A model generated the notes under the pieces. That model searched no databases. It had not been told where the DNA came from and saw only the letters and a program-made list of their open reading frames with translations. Below, one piece after another: positions 10,144 through 21,541 of a stretch of DNA of 64,000 nucleotides. Made by a program: the position numbers and the translations under genes. This stretch comes from Phyto melanocephala (Eukaryota; Arthropoda; Insecta; Diptera; Rhinophoridae), in NCBI GenBank assembly GCA_941918925.1, contig OW799234.1:44546412-44610411 (forward strand), in the 5' to 3' direction. How positions within the stretch are numbered: position 1 is the first letter of the stretch; the number at the start of each line of letters is the position of its first letter.

Positions 10144-11830
10144 TTTTTTATACCCGCCACCAAAAAAATGGTGGGGGTATATTCATTTTGTCATTCCGTT
10201 TGTAACACATCAAATATCCATTTTAGACCCCATAAAGTATATATATTCTGGATCGGGGTTTGATTTGATGACGATCTAGCTATGTCCGTTCGTCTTTCAG
10301 TCTGTTGAAAGAACGATAGAGGTCGCACCAAAAAAGCTAGGGGGCTCAAATTTTGCCAGAATCTTTCTTATACACAAGGTTTGTTTGGTATTGAAAATCG
10401 CTAAATCGTCATATTAGGAAAAAAGTTATAGCGCGTAATGCAAGAGTAGGTCGAAAAACCCGTGTCCTTCGAACATCGAATAAAATGCAATTGTGTCCAA
10501 TCGCATTAACGTAGAGTCATGAAACTTCGGATATATATTTCCTGAGTAAAAACAATATTTCTCCCCAAATTGCTTAAATGCATTAGGAAAGGAGTTATTG
10601 ATCAAAATGTACGAAAATTTATACCGCACAGTGTCTTTTTCGGTCTATTTAAATACTAATAAAGCGGACAAAATTAGATGTACGATTCTGAAATTTTGCC
10701 CACTTTGTTTTTTTGGTGAGGGATTTCGTTTAGACGGAAAATCAATGTGACACGCCCACTTTTACGCCCATCTCCCATATAACTTTTTACCTAAAATTCA
10801 TATAATTTTTCTATGAATAAAGATTTTGGAATAATAAAGGGCTATATTGTAACACCTAAGTTGTACTCATTCGCTAAAATAACTTCGACACGCCTACTAT
10901 AACGCCCACTTTTAACCGTATCTCCCGTTAATGAAATTTAAAAGCTTATAAAACCGATAAAATTAGAGGTATGATTATTAAACTTGCTACATATATCCTT
11001 CTAGTCAATATCATTGTTATGTCAGTAAATTTAGGTGACATGCCCATTTTAACGCCGGTTATCTTAAATTCATATAATTTCTCTATGCACAAAGTTTTTG
11101 GAAGAATAAAGGACTATATTGAAACGTCTAAGTTGCACTAATTCGTAGAAACAACTTCAACACGCCTTTTTTAACACCCACTTTCATTGAAAGTCTAAAT
11201 TTACGAAAATATTTTACTAGCATATCGAAGTTATAAAGGGTGGTTCAATTTTAAGAGCCGGTGTTGAATTTAAATAAAACACAAATTATTTAGGAAATTA
11301 TTATCATTTCTTTTTATAATGATAATATTTGTATGGTTCAATTATGTAAGGAACAAAATATCGGCCAAATGGTCCCCCCAACCTCGGCGCCACACAGTGA
11401 GACAACGCCGGCATTAAATATTAGGAGTAATTGCAGAGTTCTGAAATTTTGCACAGGTTACTTTTGAGACAATTCCAGTTAAAAAAAAAAAATTAAGAAA
11501 ATTTGCCCACTTTTACGCCCACCTCCCATACAATCGAAATTTGTAAAATGCCGTATTGTCCGTAATACTTAAGGGATAACTTTCAATTTTGGTATACTTG
11601 AATGTTATATTGTTACAAATATTATCGGAATAAAGTTTTGGACTTTGGCCCACTTTTACCCCCACCCCCCATACAACCTCAACATAAAAAGTGCCATATT
11701 TTCTAAAATATTTTAGGTACAATCTTCAAATTTGATATTATTATTATTTATATAATTTAAAATGTTTCATGCAAAAATTACAATAACACGCCCACTCTTA
11801 CACCCACTTCCCATTAAAATGCAATAAAAA
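10144..11830 (+). mobile_element. Helentron family B, copy 2 (3'-truncated)
   Basis: The 5' hairpin end TTTTTATACCCGCCACC is present. The body follows copy 1 to the start of the mariner insertion (left TIR at about 11236). The mariner is cut at about 11395, and more diverged B-like blocks with gcccacttttacgcccacc follow to about 11830. The 3' subterminal repeat and hairpin are absent. Confidence 0.7.
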
Positions 11831-12684
11831 AGAACAATTTTTTTCATTCTATCAATAATTTTTTAATATCATCATGGTATTCTAATTTTTTCAATATCTT
11901 TATTGCTATCGATCCAAATATCAGAAATTGCACTATAAAAAATTATTGAATTATCCATGACCTTGTAAACTTTTTTTAACACTTTATATAAACTTGTATA
12001 AACTTGCACTCTCAAATATGTAGATTGTGAATTAAACATACATATAAGTACATACATAATTGCAATTACCGTTTGTTGATCAATAATATTTAAAACAACA
12101 ACAATGTAATATTTTTTTACAGTTTGTTTTTAAAAAGTTTGTGAGCACAATATAAAATATCAAACAAACAATTAAAAAAAAAAATTAAAAATTTGTAAAC
12201 ATGCTATTGCATGCTAACATATGTACATACCAGGGAATGACAACGATTACAACTTCGGATATACATTGAGTATTATTAGCAAAACATGTATAAGTGCGTA
12301 CGGTTACAGCTAAAAAAAATACTCTATCCGTACATACTCGTTTGATGTTCGGCATAAGTATATACAAGTAACCGAAATCTAAGTATTTTTCGCATAAATA
12401 CTCTATATTGTACACAGTACAACAAATTGGACTTAAGTACTTAAGTGTTATCGATTATCCGTAAAAAAAAGCGAGTAAAATGAGTAACCGTTTTTACAAT
12501 TCAAGCGAGAGCATCAAGTAGAAATTTTGCATGCGTTTTGATTTAGTAAAAATGCACTTGCTTGGGTTATGAAAACAGCACGACCATTATGGTACAAACG
12601 CACACATACATAAACATTATTGTTATACATTTATTTGTTGTTTTTTTTATGATCGTTTGTGTGTATACGGCTTAAGCAGCCGTA
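11831..12684. other. Unassigned AT-rich sequence
   Basis: No supported gene. A stretch at 12345-12480 (acaagtaaccgaaatctaag and similar) loosely resembles 15290-15420, suggesting an old dispersed repeat. Confidence 0.4.
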
Positions 12685-12692
12685 GTTGCTAG

Positions 12693-13414
12693 CAGGGATG
12701 CCACAAAAAATATTATTCCTAACAAATTTGTCAAAAAATGCACTAAAATCTACCAAAAACTTAAATTTTTGCACATCATTTTTCTAAATACTAACATTTA
12801 TATTTAAAAAATAAAAACAATAATCAAATGGTAGTAAATGAATATAATTTACCAATTAATATATTAATAATTTATATATATTTATATATATTATTTGAAA
12901 ATATCCAAAATACAGTTTTGTTTACATCAATATTTAAAGAAAAGTGTTACTAAGCAAAAGTATATGCCACTACTTTGGTAATTTATTCGAATCATAATTA
13001 ATTTCCTATATAAGTATTGATATAATTGGAATATATGTCCTGACTTAACTTTTATTTAGAATATATGGCTTAAGATATCAAAATTGAAGGCATTTCTACA
13101 TATTTCCTTACAGCGTTTGTTTTCTTTATTTTGTAAAATATTTTCATTGACATTAAAAGTTATCTACTATAAATACATGTTTCAAGTTTATATGATAAAC
13201 TATTTAACATGTAACTTTTATAAAAAAAAAATAAGACGCTTAAATGGAAATATGATTTTTAATTAAAATGTTTATTGGCGAATTATTAGAACTTTGTGTT
13301 TTACCACTAAAAATATTCTTCTACAAAAACTTAAACATAACAAAGCAAACAAATTCACAAAATTAAAAAATGTATACCATAAAAATATCCAGTTTAATTA
13401 AACTGGCATCCCTG
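12693..13414. mobile_element. hAT-type MITE, 722 bp, TIR CAGGGATGCCA
   Basis: TIRs are CAGGGATGCCA on the left and TGGCATCCCTG on the right. Flanking 8-bp target duplications are gttgctag (12685-12692) and gttgctat (13415-13422), 7 of 8 identical. An 8-bp TSD and a CAGGG start are typical of hAT elements. The interior is very AT-rich with no transposase. Confidence 0.85.
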
Positions 13415-13422
13415 GTTGCTAT

Positions 13423-15060
13423 ATGAATTATGGACAGAGACATTTTTTTATGATTTTTAATTTAGGGGTTGATGAAACAACGACATGCGTTATTTTTTTA
13501 GCAATGCCCAGCGAGCATGTGGGATTTATTTTAAATTTATAAAAAAGAAAAAAATCTTATATTAAGATATATTTATTAGTTTTAACAGATATATTTGTTG
13601 TTTATTGTTTTTCTTATTAACTTTTTTTTAGATATTTTAAGTCCGTCAAGAAAAAATTATATGGTTTTTGTTTGTTTTTCTTTATTAATTTTCCAAAAAA
13701 CAAAAACAGAATATCGATTTTTTCTGCGGGAAAATAATAATCAGATAATAGCATTATGTTTATTTACTTATAAATAACTATTTAGTGGTTGATTAAAACC
13801 TTTTAAAATTGATTTGTCTCGTTATACAGCTTAAAATATTAGCTTAGAATGTATAACACGGCATAATACTTTAATATTTGTGTTCTTTGTGTTTGCTGGG
13901 TATCAGGTATTTTACAGAAATAATTACACTCTCTTTGTTGTGTTCCTATCCAGCGTTGTCAACTTTGGCTTTATGCAATATTATTTGTGCTTTTTAAAAT
14001 TTTTGTCGCGCAAAAAATTTGAGTCAGTGCTCGATGTGATTTCTTAAATTCTTTAGTGCATTCTTTTTCTTATCGAAGTAAAAATACTAAATTCAAATAA
14101 AGAAAAATTTTTGCAAGGTAAACCTAAAGGTTCTAATAACGAAATTTACAATTTTATAAAATAAATAAAATCGAAAATTCAAAATTTTAAACTTTACGCA
14201 TATTCTTAAAAATCAAACGTTTTTTCCTGTTTTGATGTTTTTTGAATCTTAAAGTTGACAACACTTGTGATGTAATAGAACCTCTCACTTCACGATGAGA
14301 AGTAGATTTTTATACATAAAAAGCAGGGATGGAAAGGTTAATATCTGACTTTGAATACAATTTATGGTAATAATTATTCATACTCTCAAATCTCACTGTG
14401 TGAACACAAATTTGATTTCAAAAAAAAATTTTTAAAAATGTTTTAATGAATGTTCCATTATGTGGTCCAGAACATAAAAACATTTACATGTTTTTTCTGG
14501 CATTAATTTATTTGGGTCAGATAGGCTGTCATCACTACCTGTATAAGAGCACCCTTCTTAATGATGGATTTTCCTTGGAAATTTGTGTTTTTTTTTTTAA
14601 TAATTAAGGTCAAAATTCTTACAGATTTTTTCCTAACAAAAAGCAATGTAAATACATACGTAATTATATAAATAGTAAATCAAAATAAAAAATACATTGT
14701 TAAATACATATCTATTGCCAGTATCAATTCAACTGAAATTTCACTTTTATTTTCTTTAATTTTTACTTATCTTTTTCTGCTTTTATATCAAAATAATTTT
14801 TTTTAAGTTGATAAGCCATACAAATTTCAGGTATAACAGTTGCATTTCTTAATACTAAAAATAAATAATAAATTTAAGTATATTTATTTTTATTTAAAGA
14901 AAACATTTTATTATTATGTGTTAGCTCGTTGCTTATTTAAATTAATAAGCAATATAAATTATGTTATATATATTTACTATACAAATAGTTCCAGCCCTGA
15001 CCAATTTTCTTTTTGTTTGATAAAAAATGAAAGAGCAGAATAAAGCACTTTTACTTGTTT
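13423..15060. other. Unassigned AT-rich sequence
   Basis: No coding frame, tandem array or convincing element. CAGGGATGGAAAGG at about 14325 and its rough reverse CCAGCCCTG at about 14992 look like hAT ends, but the flanking 8-mers do not match. Confidence 0.35.
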
Positions 15061-15102
15061 TTTACTTGTTTTTTTGTTCAAAAGTACTTATAAGTATGTC
15101 GC

Positions 15103-15222
15103 AATACTTATAAGTATTTTGCCAATACTTATAAGTATTTTGCCAATACTTATAAGTATTTTGCCAATACTTATAAGTATTTTGCCAATACTTATAAGTA
15201 TTTTGCCAATACTTATAAGTAA
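15103..15222. repeat. 21-bp palindromic minisatellite, about 6 copies
   Basis: The unit is AATACTTATAAGTATTTTGCC repeated almost perfectly. Its core ATACTTATAAGTAT is a perfect palindrome. Because the unit is a multiple of three with no stop, open frames occur on both strands; these are not evidence of a gene. Confidence 0.9.
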
Positions 15223-15426
15223 TTTGTTTTCGCACATGTATATCCGAATAATACGTATGTATAGAGAGTATTTTTGAAAATAAGTAATAAATATACTCGT
15301 AACCGTAGCAATTCATGCATGTACGAGTAGCTATTTTCTGTGATAAATGCATGGTTATACTTATAACCGAAAAAGATAAGTAAATATTCGAGTTATTTTT
15401 TTTTCGGATAACCGAAGTCAGACTCT

Positions 15427-15848
15427 GGTCTCCACGTAGCAATTTTCATTGCTAAGCAGGAGCAAAAACGTCGGCAGAATAACGGCACTTTATTGCTAAA
15501 GTGTGTTTATTTTCATTGGGTGGAGAACACGATACAAGTAATTTATTTATTAAATTTAATATTTTTTTTTTATTTTTTTTGGATATTCTTGAAATACCTC
15601 ACTCTAAATTATTATCAGGTAAAATTATTTTAATTTTCCTTTGTTTCTCCAAAGAAAAACAAAAACTTCAAAGGATATTAAAATGATTTTGACAGCTAAT
15701 TGCAGCAATAATTGCTCAAGCAATCAGCAGAGCAATGATTGCGCAATGCATTGCTACATATAGCAATTTGCGGTCTACACATCGCAATTTCTATGGACGC
15801 AATCAAATTTGACAATTGCGGTAATAAATATTGCTACTGGTGGAGACC
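15427..15848. mobile_element. TIR element, ends GGTCTCCAC, with GCAAT subterminal motifs
   Basis: The left end reads GGTCTCCACGTAGCAATTTT. The reverse complement of the right end reads GGTCTCCACCAGTAGCAATA. The interior carries many GCAAT/ATTGC motifs clustered near both ends, most densely at 15700-15840. No transposase and no clear target duplication; a non-autonomous DNA transposon of unknown superfamily. Confidence 0.6.
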
Positions 15849-16095
15849 CCGGGTTAAGGTTTAACTAAAATGCCAAATTTTGTTTATGTTTGTGTATATA
15901 TTGTGTACGTATATATTCTACCGCCAAAAAAAAACACGCACACACATTTGCTTTTTGACATTTAAGTCGTCGTTTTCCAACAACAAAATACATTTAGAAT
16001 TTTGTTGTTGCAGAACTGAGGTTACCTGATGATTGTACCATGGGCGGAGAACACAACAGAAGTAATTTATTTAAAAAATTTAAACACAAAATATG

Positions 16096-16140
16096 CATGG
16101 GCGTAGCCAGATATGGGCATAGAGGGCCGTGGCACCCACC
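16096..16140 (+). mobile_element. Isolated hAT end (GGCGTAGCCAG family)
   Basis: CATGGGCGTAGCCAG followed about 16 bases later by CCGTGGCACCCACC. The same two blocks, in reverse complement, end the ZMYM1-like hAT at 24778-24815. It is probably an end of a related copy whose remainder is not recognisable. Confidence 0.5.
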
Positions 16141-16395
16141 TAAAATTTTTATTTTATTTTTTACATGCATACAAAATAAAATTATTAAGAATCCACTGAA
16201 GGTACTATTCAATTGAAGGAAATATGTGTACATACATAGATATTATAGCTTCTAGTGTGTGACCAGAGATTATACCACAGAAACAAAAAATATTCTAATT
16301 TGAGAGAACATGTAGTTCTCTCTGTTGTTCTGTCTGTACGTGTTGTCTCTATACGTCGTCATACTCATTGGTTTTATGTCAGTGGTGGGCACAAC

Positions 16396-16984
16396 TAACC
16401 CTACGTTGCCACAAGCAAGTGTTTACTTGCAAATAGTGTATACGTATTACTAACGAAAATCAGGAGAAATGCCAAAAAAAAAACACAAAAATTTTTTGAG
16501 TGGCTACACAGCACAGTGCAAGTTCATTTTTAAAATGTCGTAAACAAATAAACTTCAAACAAACTTAAAACAAATGGCGCTGCTTCAATTGGTAATTAAG
16601 TGTTGTCAATAGCCCCTATTGAACGTTACCTTTAGACATGTAACTTTTTAATATAATTTTTTTTTATTAAATCTTGATATTTTAAATGAATATTTATATT
16701 TTTTCTTAATATTCTTTATATACATATATACATATTTATTAAAAAAATTAGCTGAATTATTTACCACAATTGTATGATATATTAGTGAGTTAACAAAAAA
16801 CTCAGTATTAGACAACACTGTTTTTCGGCTTGTCACTTTACTTGCCGTAACTGTAAAAATTTTACTTGCTTAAAAATTTCTTCGCAAGCTGAGTCGCAGG
16901 TTGCCAAAATGTGGTTGTGTTAGTAAAAAAGTGTTAGTGTATTGGTTTTTTTTCACTTGCACTTGCATGTGGCAACGGTAGGTA
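16396..16984. mobile_element. CGTTGCCAC-TIR element, copy 1
   Basis: The ends are CTAACCCTACGTTGCCAC and, reverse complemented, TTACCTACCGTTGCCAC, each followed by CAAGTG-rich sequence. The element at 42095-42698 is the same element in opposite orientation and matches over most of its length. It has no coding capacity. TIR start and size suggest a hAT-like MITE, but no target duplication is clear. Confidence 0.7.
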
Positions 16985-17450
16985 AAACTGTGCTCGTATT
17001 GATGCTTATTATTATTATTATTAGCGAGATGGCAGAAGTACCCACCAAACACAAAGGCAAGCGTTTGAAATATAATGGTGCATTATATTTCCTTATTTAA
17101 TATTTTATGCATTTGAGGTAAAAATATATTGCAAATTGTGTATTACTTAACTAAGGGAATAAAAAGAATATGCTACTAGCGAAGTATTCGTTCTTGTTTA
17201 TATATTTTTTTACCATAACATCATTTATTTGAAATGAAACACGTTTGTTTGCTGAGTAAATTCTCTTGAAATTCTCTGTCTCATCGACAACTAAATTAAA
17301 GAGGCTAAGAATACGTGTGAAATCTCTCTCGTTTTTTGTTTTTTTTTTACAAGTTTTCCATATGGCTTGGGTGATTTTTTGCTACAATAATTTTTATGCA
17401 AGAAATTCCGTTATACATTTGTTTTCGCGTTTTGCTTCATTTGGAAGTTA
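16985..17450. other. Unassigned sequence
   Basis: No supported feature apart from a short TTA/TAA triplet run near 17005-17023. Confidence 0.4.
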
Positions 17451-19194
17451 AGCTTCGTACACACGGTTGTCAGATCGGACAATATTGTGTGAAAAATTGG
17501 TAGCAAATACCTTACAACCGTGTGAACTGGCAATGTTTGCATAACAATGTTGGCAGAAAAGTCATTGTCATACCATTGATAGACGGCAACCTGACAACAA
17601 TATTGTCAGATATATTGCAATCGTCTGAACAACCTTCATCGTTATTGTCAGACCATTGAAACATGTTGTCAGATAATTTTATATTGGCAGATGTACAAGT
17701 TTTGTGCATATGACAATGGCGTCATTGTCATACAAGTTAGTGATGTCAGATGTATAAAATGTTGCTTTTAGTATTGTTGAATAGAATGTTGTTTTTAGGA
17801 ATTTTCTTGTACTTTCTATTATATTTATACATAAAAACAATTAAGAACGTTATATTCGACCATGACTAATCTACTATATATGTCACCAGCACTCGCTTGA
17901 ATTATGCAGATATTAACTTTATCATAATTTACAAAGAAAAGTTGATAGCAAAAATATACATACATATGTTTGTAGTATATGCATAAATATATATAAACAC
18001 TATAATCATAGACATCTATACATACATATACAAACTACATAATCTCGGACTTCTATACGTTCATACATACTTGCATATACGAAATAATACATGCTAACTA
18101 AATATGCCTTTTCATTTGATACCAATATTGTAGAGAGTAAAATTTTAATTATCAAAATATATTTAATTATATTTATTGATTTATAGCGTAATCTATTTTA
18201 CTATTCAAGCCCTTTTATTTAATACCCATATTGAATTACAAATATGTAATTCGCCCTTTTGTATTGGACGCCGTCTTAAATAAAGAATTTTTGCTAAGCC
18301 TACTGTATTTTACAGGTCAAGACCTTTCATTTGATGCCACTATTGATGGCGGTAAGTTTTTAATTACAAAAATCATCTTTTGTATACAAATTTGTTCGAT
18401 ATTTTGTCATGGCGTTCATCTTGATTTTTATAGGTTATACATGTTATTCTGTATTCTACTTGTCAGTTCCTTTAATTTGATCCCAATATTGCAGGGGGTA
18501 AATTAGATAAATTTTTAATAACTAAAATTCACTCATTATACAAATTTGTTCGCCATTCTGTCATGACGGCCATCTTGAATTTAAACCTTTTTCATAATTT
18601 TTTTACATAAATTGTATACTAGGAAAAATTTAGGAGATTTTTTTAAAAACGTGGGAATTTTAAGTATGTATCTTCATATGGCATCACTGCAAAACGCTCT
18701 TTCAATGCAACAGCTGTTGTGCAAAAAAAAATTGTTAATTTTCTTGCGTGTTTCTTGTTTCAGTTTAGATTTGTGTCAATAAGTGGAGAACAAAATGAAA
18801 ATAATAAAAATTATTGTAAATATGAAGAGGACGGTACAGAGTATTCCATTTTTAAATTTGTGAAAGCTTTTCTAGATCCCCAGACGCTATCGGAATCTAA
18901 GATTGTAAAAAAAACATGACCAAAGCAATTTCTGACAACAGATCTGCCAATTTTTTTTATACCGTCATCTGACAACCGTCTAAACTTACAATTTTTTGTC
19001 GGACAACATCGTCAGATAATGTTATTGTCAGAACAACATCTGCCAATGAAATTGTCAGCTTTTCTGACAAAAGTCTTACAACCGTCAGAACTGACAATTT
19101 ACCTTATGGAAGCAATTCTTCATTGTCATTCCATTGTTAGCATATGTTTAGGTGTAGCAATTAAGTAAAATCTGACAACCGTCTGTACAGAGCT
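17451..19194. mobile_element. PIF/Harbinger-type element, 1.74 kb, TSD TTA
   Basis: TIRs are AGCTTCGTACACACGG plus TTGTCAGAT on the left and, reverse complemented, AGCTCTGTACAGACGG plus TTGTCAGAT on the right. The flanks are TTA (17448-17450 and 19195-19197), the TWA target of PIF/Harbinger. Both subterminal regions (17465-17760, 18929-19180) are filled with TTGTCAGA/TCTGACAA motifs in both orientations. A family D repeat is nested at about 18105-18640. A 66-codon frame at 18719-18919 is not recognised. No transposase core was seen. Confidence 0.75.
18105..18640 (+). repeat. Family D repeat, copy 3, nested in Harbinger element
   Basis: Three successive blocks resemble one another: CAAGCCCTTTTATTTAATAC, CAAGACCTTTCATTTGATGC and a third at 18465. 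Each is followed by an ATATTGA-like phrase and a TTCGCCNTTTTGT block. D therefore has an internal repeat of roughly 120-190 bp. Confidence 0.6.
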
Positions 19195-19267
19195 TTACAT
19201 CTGTTGTTTAGTTTTAAGTAAACTTTTAATTGTGTTTTAATTGTGTGAAATAAAGCGTTTAATATAT

Positions 19268-19851
19268 AACAAGTAAGAGTGCTATATTCGGCCGTGCCGA
19301 AACTTTTATACCCTTTACAACGTGTAGTCATGCAATAACAGTAGTTTGTATCACCATTCATCTCATATGTAATACGTACATACATACATATATAAAAACA
19401 TCCCATTGTAAAATTATAAATTTACGTATGTATTAATTAATTTAAAAAAATTAAAAAAAAATTTAAGAAAAAAAATTTAAGAAAAAAAAATTAAAAAAAA
19501 AATTAAAAAAAATAATAATAAAAATATAAATAATATATAAAATAAAAAATAAAAAAAAATATTAGAAAAAAAAAATAAAATAAAAAAATAAAAAAAAAAT
19601 TTTTTGGCTCAGCTGTGATTTGATGTCACGTTTACTCTAACCAGTATACATGTCAATACCGATCTACTCCCGAATATTTCTGATATTTTAATACCCCACC
19701 TGGGTCCAGGCGATATCGGGGGGCTCCCCCTACTCATAAACTTTCAGAAAATATATACTTTATGGGGTCGGAAATGAAAATTGTAGAAATTTCACACGGA
19801 ATGACAAACCTATATACACCCTTTTTCACTGTGCGAAGGGTATAAAAATAA
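19268..19851 (-). mobile_element. Helentron family C, copy 1
   Basis: On the minus strand it runs from the TATACCCTTCGCACAGTGAA-like 5' end to the 3' hairpin TTCGGCACGGCCGAATATAG and CTCTTACTTGTT. The interior holds the diagnostic ggctcagct block and a long A/T homopolymer-rich core. Confidence 0.8.
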
Positions 19852-19950
19852 AAAAAAATTCAAATGGATAAACGCAACTTTTTCACCGATGAGTTTTAAT
19901 TATTATATATGAAACACAAACAATGTATTTCATTATCATAATTTAAACTA

Positions 19951-20169
19951 ACACAACAATTGCACAAAAAACTGCATTATCATTACACTGCCAATCATTA
20001 TCCTGATTTTGAGAACACAACAGTTTTAAATACAGAGGATAACTAAAGACGTAGATATATATTGGAAATGTTGCAAATTATAGAAGTAGCGTATACACAA
20101 AGAATTAATTATAAAATTGATACAGCTAATGTTGCACAGAATTATAGGCTATTAGTTAATAAGCAGGGA
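19951..20169 (+). pseudogene. Penelope-like element, C-terminal GIY-YIG region remnant
   Basis: One frame reads NHYPDFENTTVLNTEDN, a stop at 20044-20046, then RRRYILEMLQIIEVAYTQR, INYKIDTANVAQNYRLLVN. This matches from memory the C-terminal end of Penelope-like retroelement proteins, where a DFDNTKIL-D-E phrase is followed by a R-x-E-x-x-x-I segment and a final IN-x-x-T-D-x-x-x-L-x-x-x-Y motif. Only this tail is left; the reverse transcriptase was not seen. It matters because Penelope-like elements are known carriers of hammerhead ribozymes, which this window also contains. Confidence 0.6.
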
Positions 20170-20302
20170 CCGAAAATAACAGTTATTTTGGAATTTTAAA
20201 GCAAAAAAAGCATTTAGAAGTAAATGTCGTAAAACGGATTCAAGTATACTATATTGATCCTTATGCATTAGTCTATCATAAAATATGTTGCTTTTTAAAA
20301 TT

Positions 20303-20685
20303 TTGATTTTTATTTTTTCGAGCAAAAATAAAAGTTATTTTTTGATTTTTATTTTTTTGAGCCAAAATAAAAGTTTTTGATTTTTATTTTTTCGAGCAAA
20401 AATAAAAGTTATTTTTTGATTTTTATTTTTTTGAGCCAAAATAAAAGTTTTTGATTTTTATTTTTTCGAGCAAAAATAAAAGTTATTTTTTGATTTTTAT
20501 TTTTTGAGCCAAAATAAAAGTTTTTGATTTTTATTTTTTCGAGAAAAAATAAAAGTTTTTTTTTGATTTTTATTTTTTCGAGCAAAAATAAAAGTTATTT
20601 TTTAATTTTTATTTTTTCGAGCAAAAATAAAAGTTATTTTTTGATTTTTATTTTTTTGAGCAAAAATCGCTCGAGCGACATCGCT
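20303..20685 (+). repeat. Tandem array, higher-order unit about 74 bp
   Basis: Two alternating monomers, gatttttattttttcgagc plus aaaaataaaagttattttt (about 39 bp) and gatttttatttttttgagcc plus aaaataaaagttttt (about 35 bp), repeat about five times. The last copies become homogeneous for the first monomer type. The array ends at cgctcgagcg and abuts a truncated family C element. Its left neighbour CAGGGACCGAAAATAACAG (about 20165) looks like a hAT left end, so the array may be a subterminal region. Confidence 0.75.
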
Positions 20686-21433
20686 TGGAAATCAGAAACA
20701 TCGGTACATAAACAACTGAGATATGAGCAAAAACCCACGACCACCTCGAATTTTTTTTTTCACAAAAACAACATTACAACAACAACATACATACATACAA
20801 ACGTGTATACTGGTTAGAGTAAACGTGGCATCAAATCCCAGCTGAGCCAAAAAATTTTTTTTTTATTTTTTATTCTAATATTTTTTTTTATTTTATATAT
20901 TATTTATATTTTTATTATTATTTTTTTTATTTTATTTTGTTTTATATTTATTATTTATATTAATTATTTTTTTTTAATTTTTTTTCTTAAATTTTTTTAA
21001 ATTTTTTTTTTTTTTACATACATACGTAAATTTATAACGTGGCATCGAATCCCAGCTGAGCCAAAAAAAATTTTTTTTAAATTTTTTTTAAATTTTTTTT
21101 TTAATTTTTTATTTAATATATTATTTATATTTTTATTATTTTTTTTAAATATTTTTTTATTTTATTTTTTTTTGTTTTATATTTATTATATATATTTTAA
21201 TTATTTGTTTTTAATATTTTTTTAAATTTTATTTTTTTTGGTTTTTTTTTTTTAACATACATATGTGAATTTATAATTTTACAATGGGATGTTTTTATAT
21301 ATGTATGTTTTTATATACATGTACGTATTTCATATGGGATGATTGGTGATACAAACTACTGTTACTGCATGACTACACGTTGTGAAGGGTATATAAGATT
21401 CGGCACGGCCGAATATAGCGCTCTTACTTGTTT
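20686..21433 (+). mobile_element. Helentron family C, copy 2 (5'-truncated)
   Basis: It starts at GACATCGCTTGG inside the element, without the 5' hairpin, and has the ggctcagctg block twice (20838 and 21050) around AT-rich cores. It ends with the standard 3' hairpin and GCTCTTACTTGTT. The doubled internal block suggests an internal duplication. Confidence 0.75.
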
Positions 21434-21541
21434 TTAATATACTATATTATATGCATCTGTATTTTTTTTGGTTAATACTTAAAAAGTTTTTGTAATTTGT
21501 AATATTTTATATGTATGTATTTAAATTTTTGGTTTGTGTAA

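Noticed and set aside
14325..15000. CAGGGATGGAAAGG ... CCAGCCCTG as hAT ends
   Set aside because: The flanking 8-mers (ATAAAAAG and ACCAATTT) do not match and the TIR similarity is short.
15062..15442. 126-codon frame with TYKYWQN repeated
   Set aside because: Product of the 21-bp minisatellite, whose length is a multiple of three; open on both strands.
20524..20817. 97-codon frame with FSSKNKS repeats
   Set aside because: Translation of the tandem array running into Helentron C sequence.
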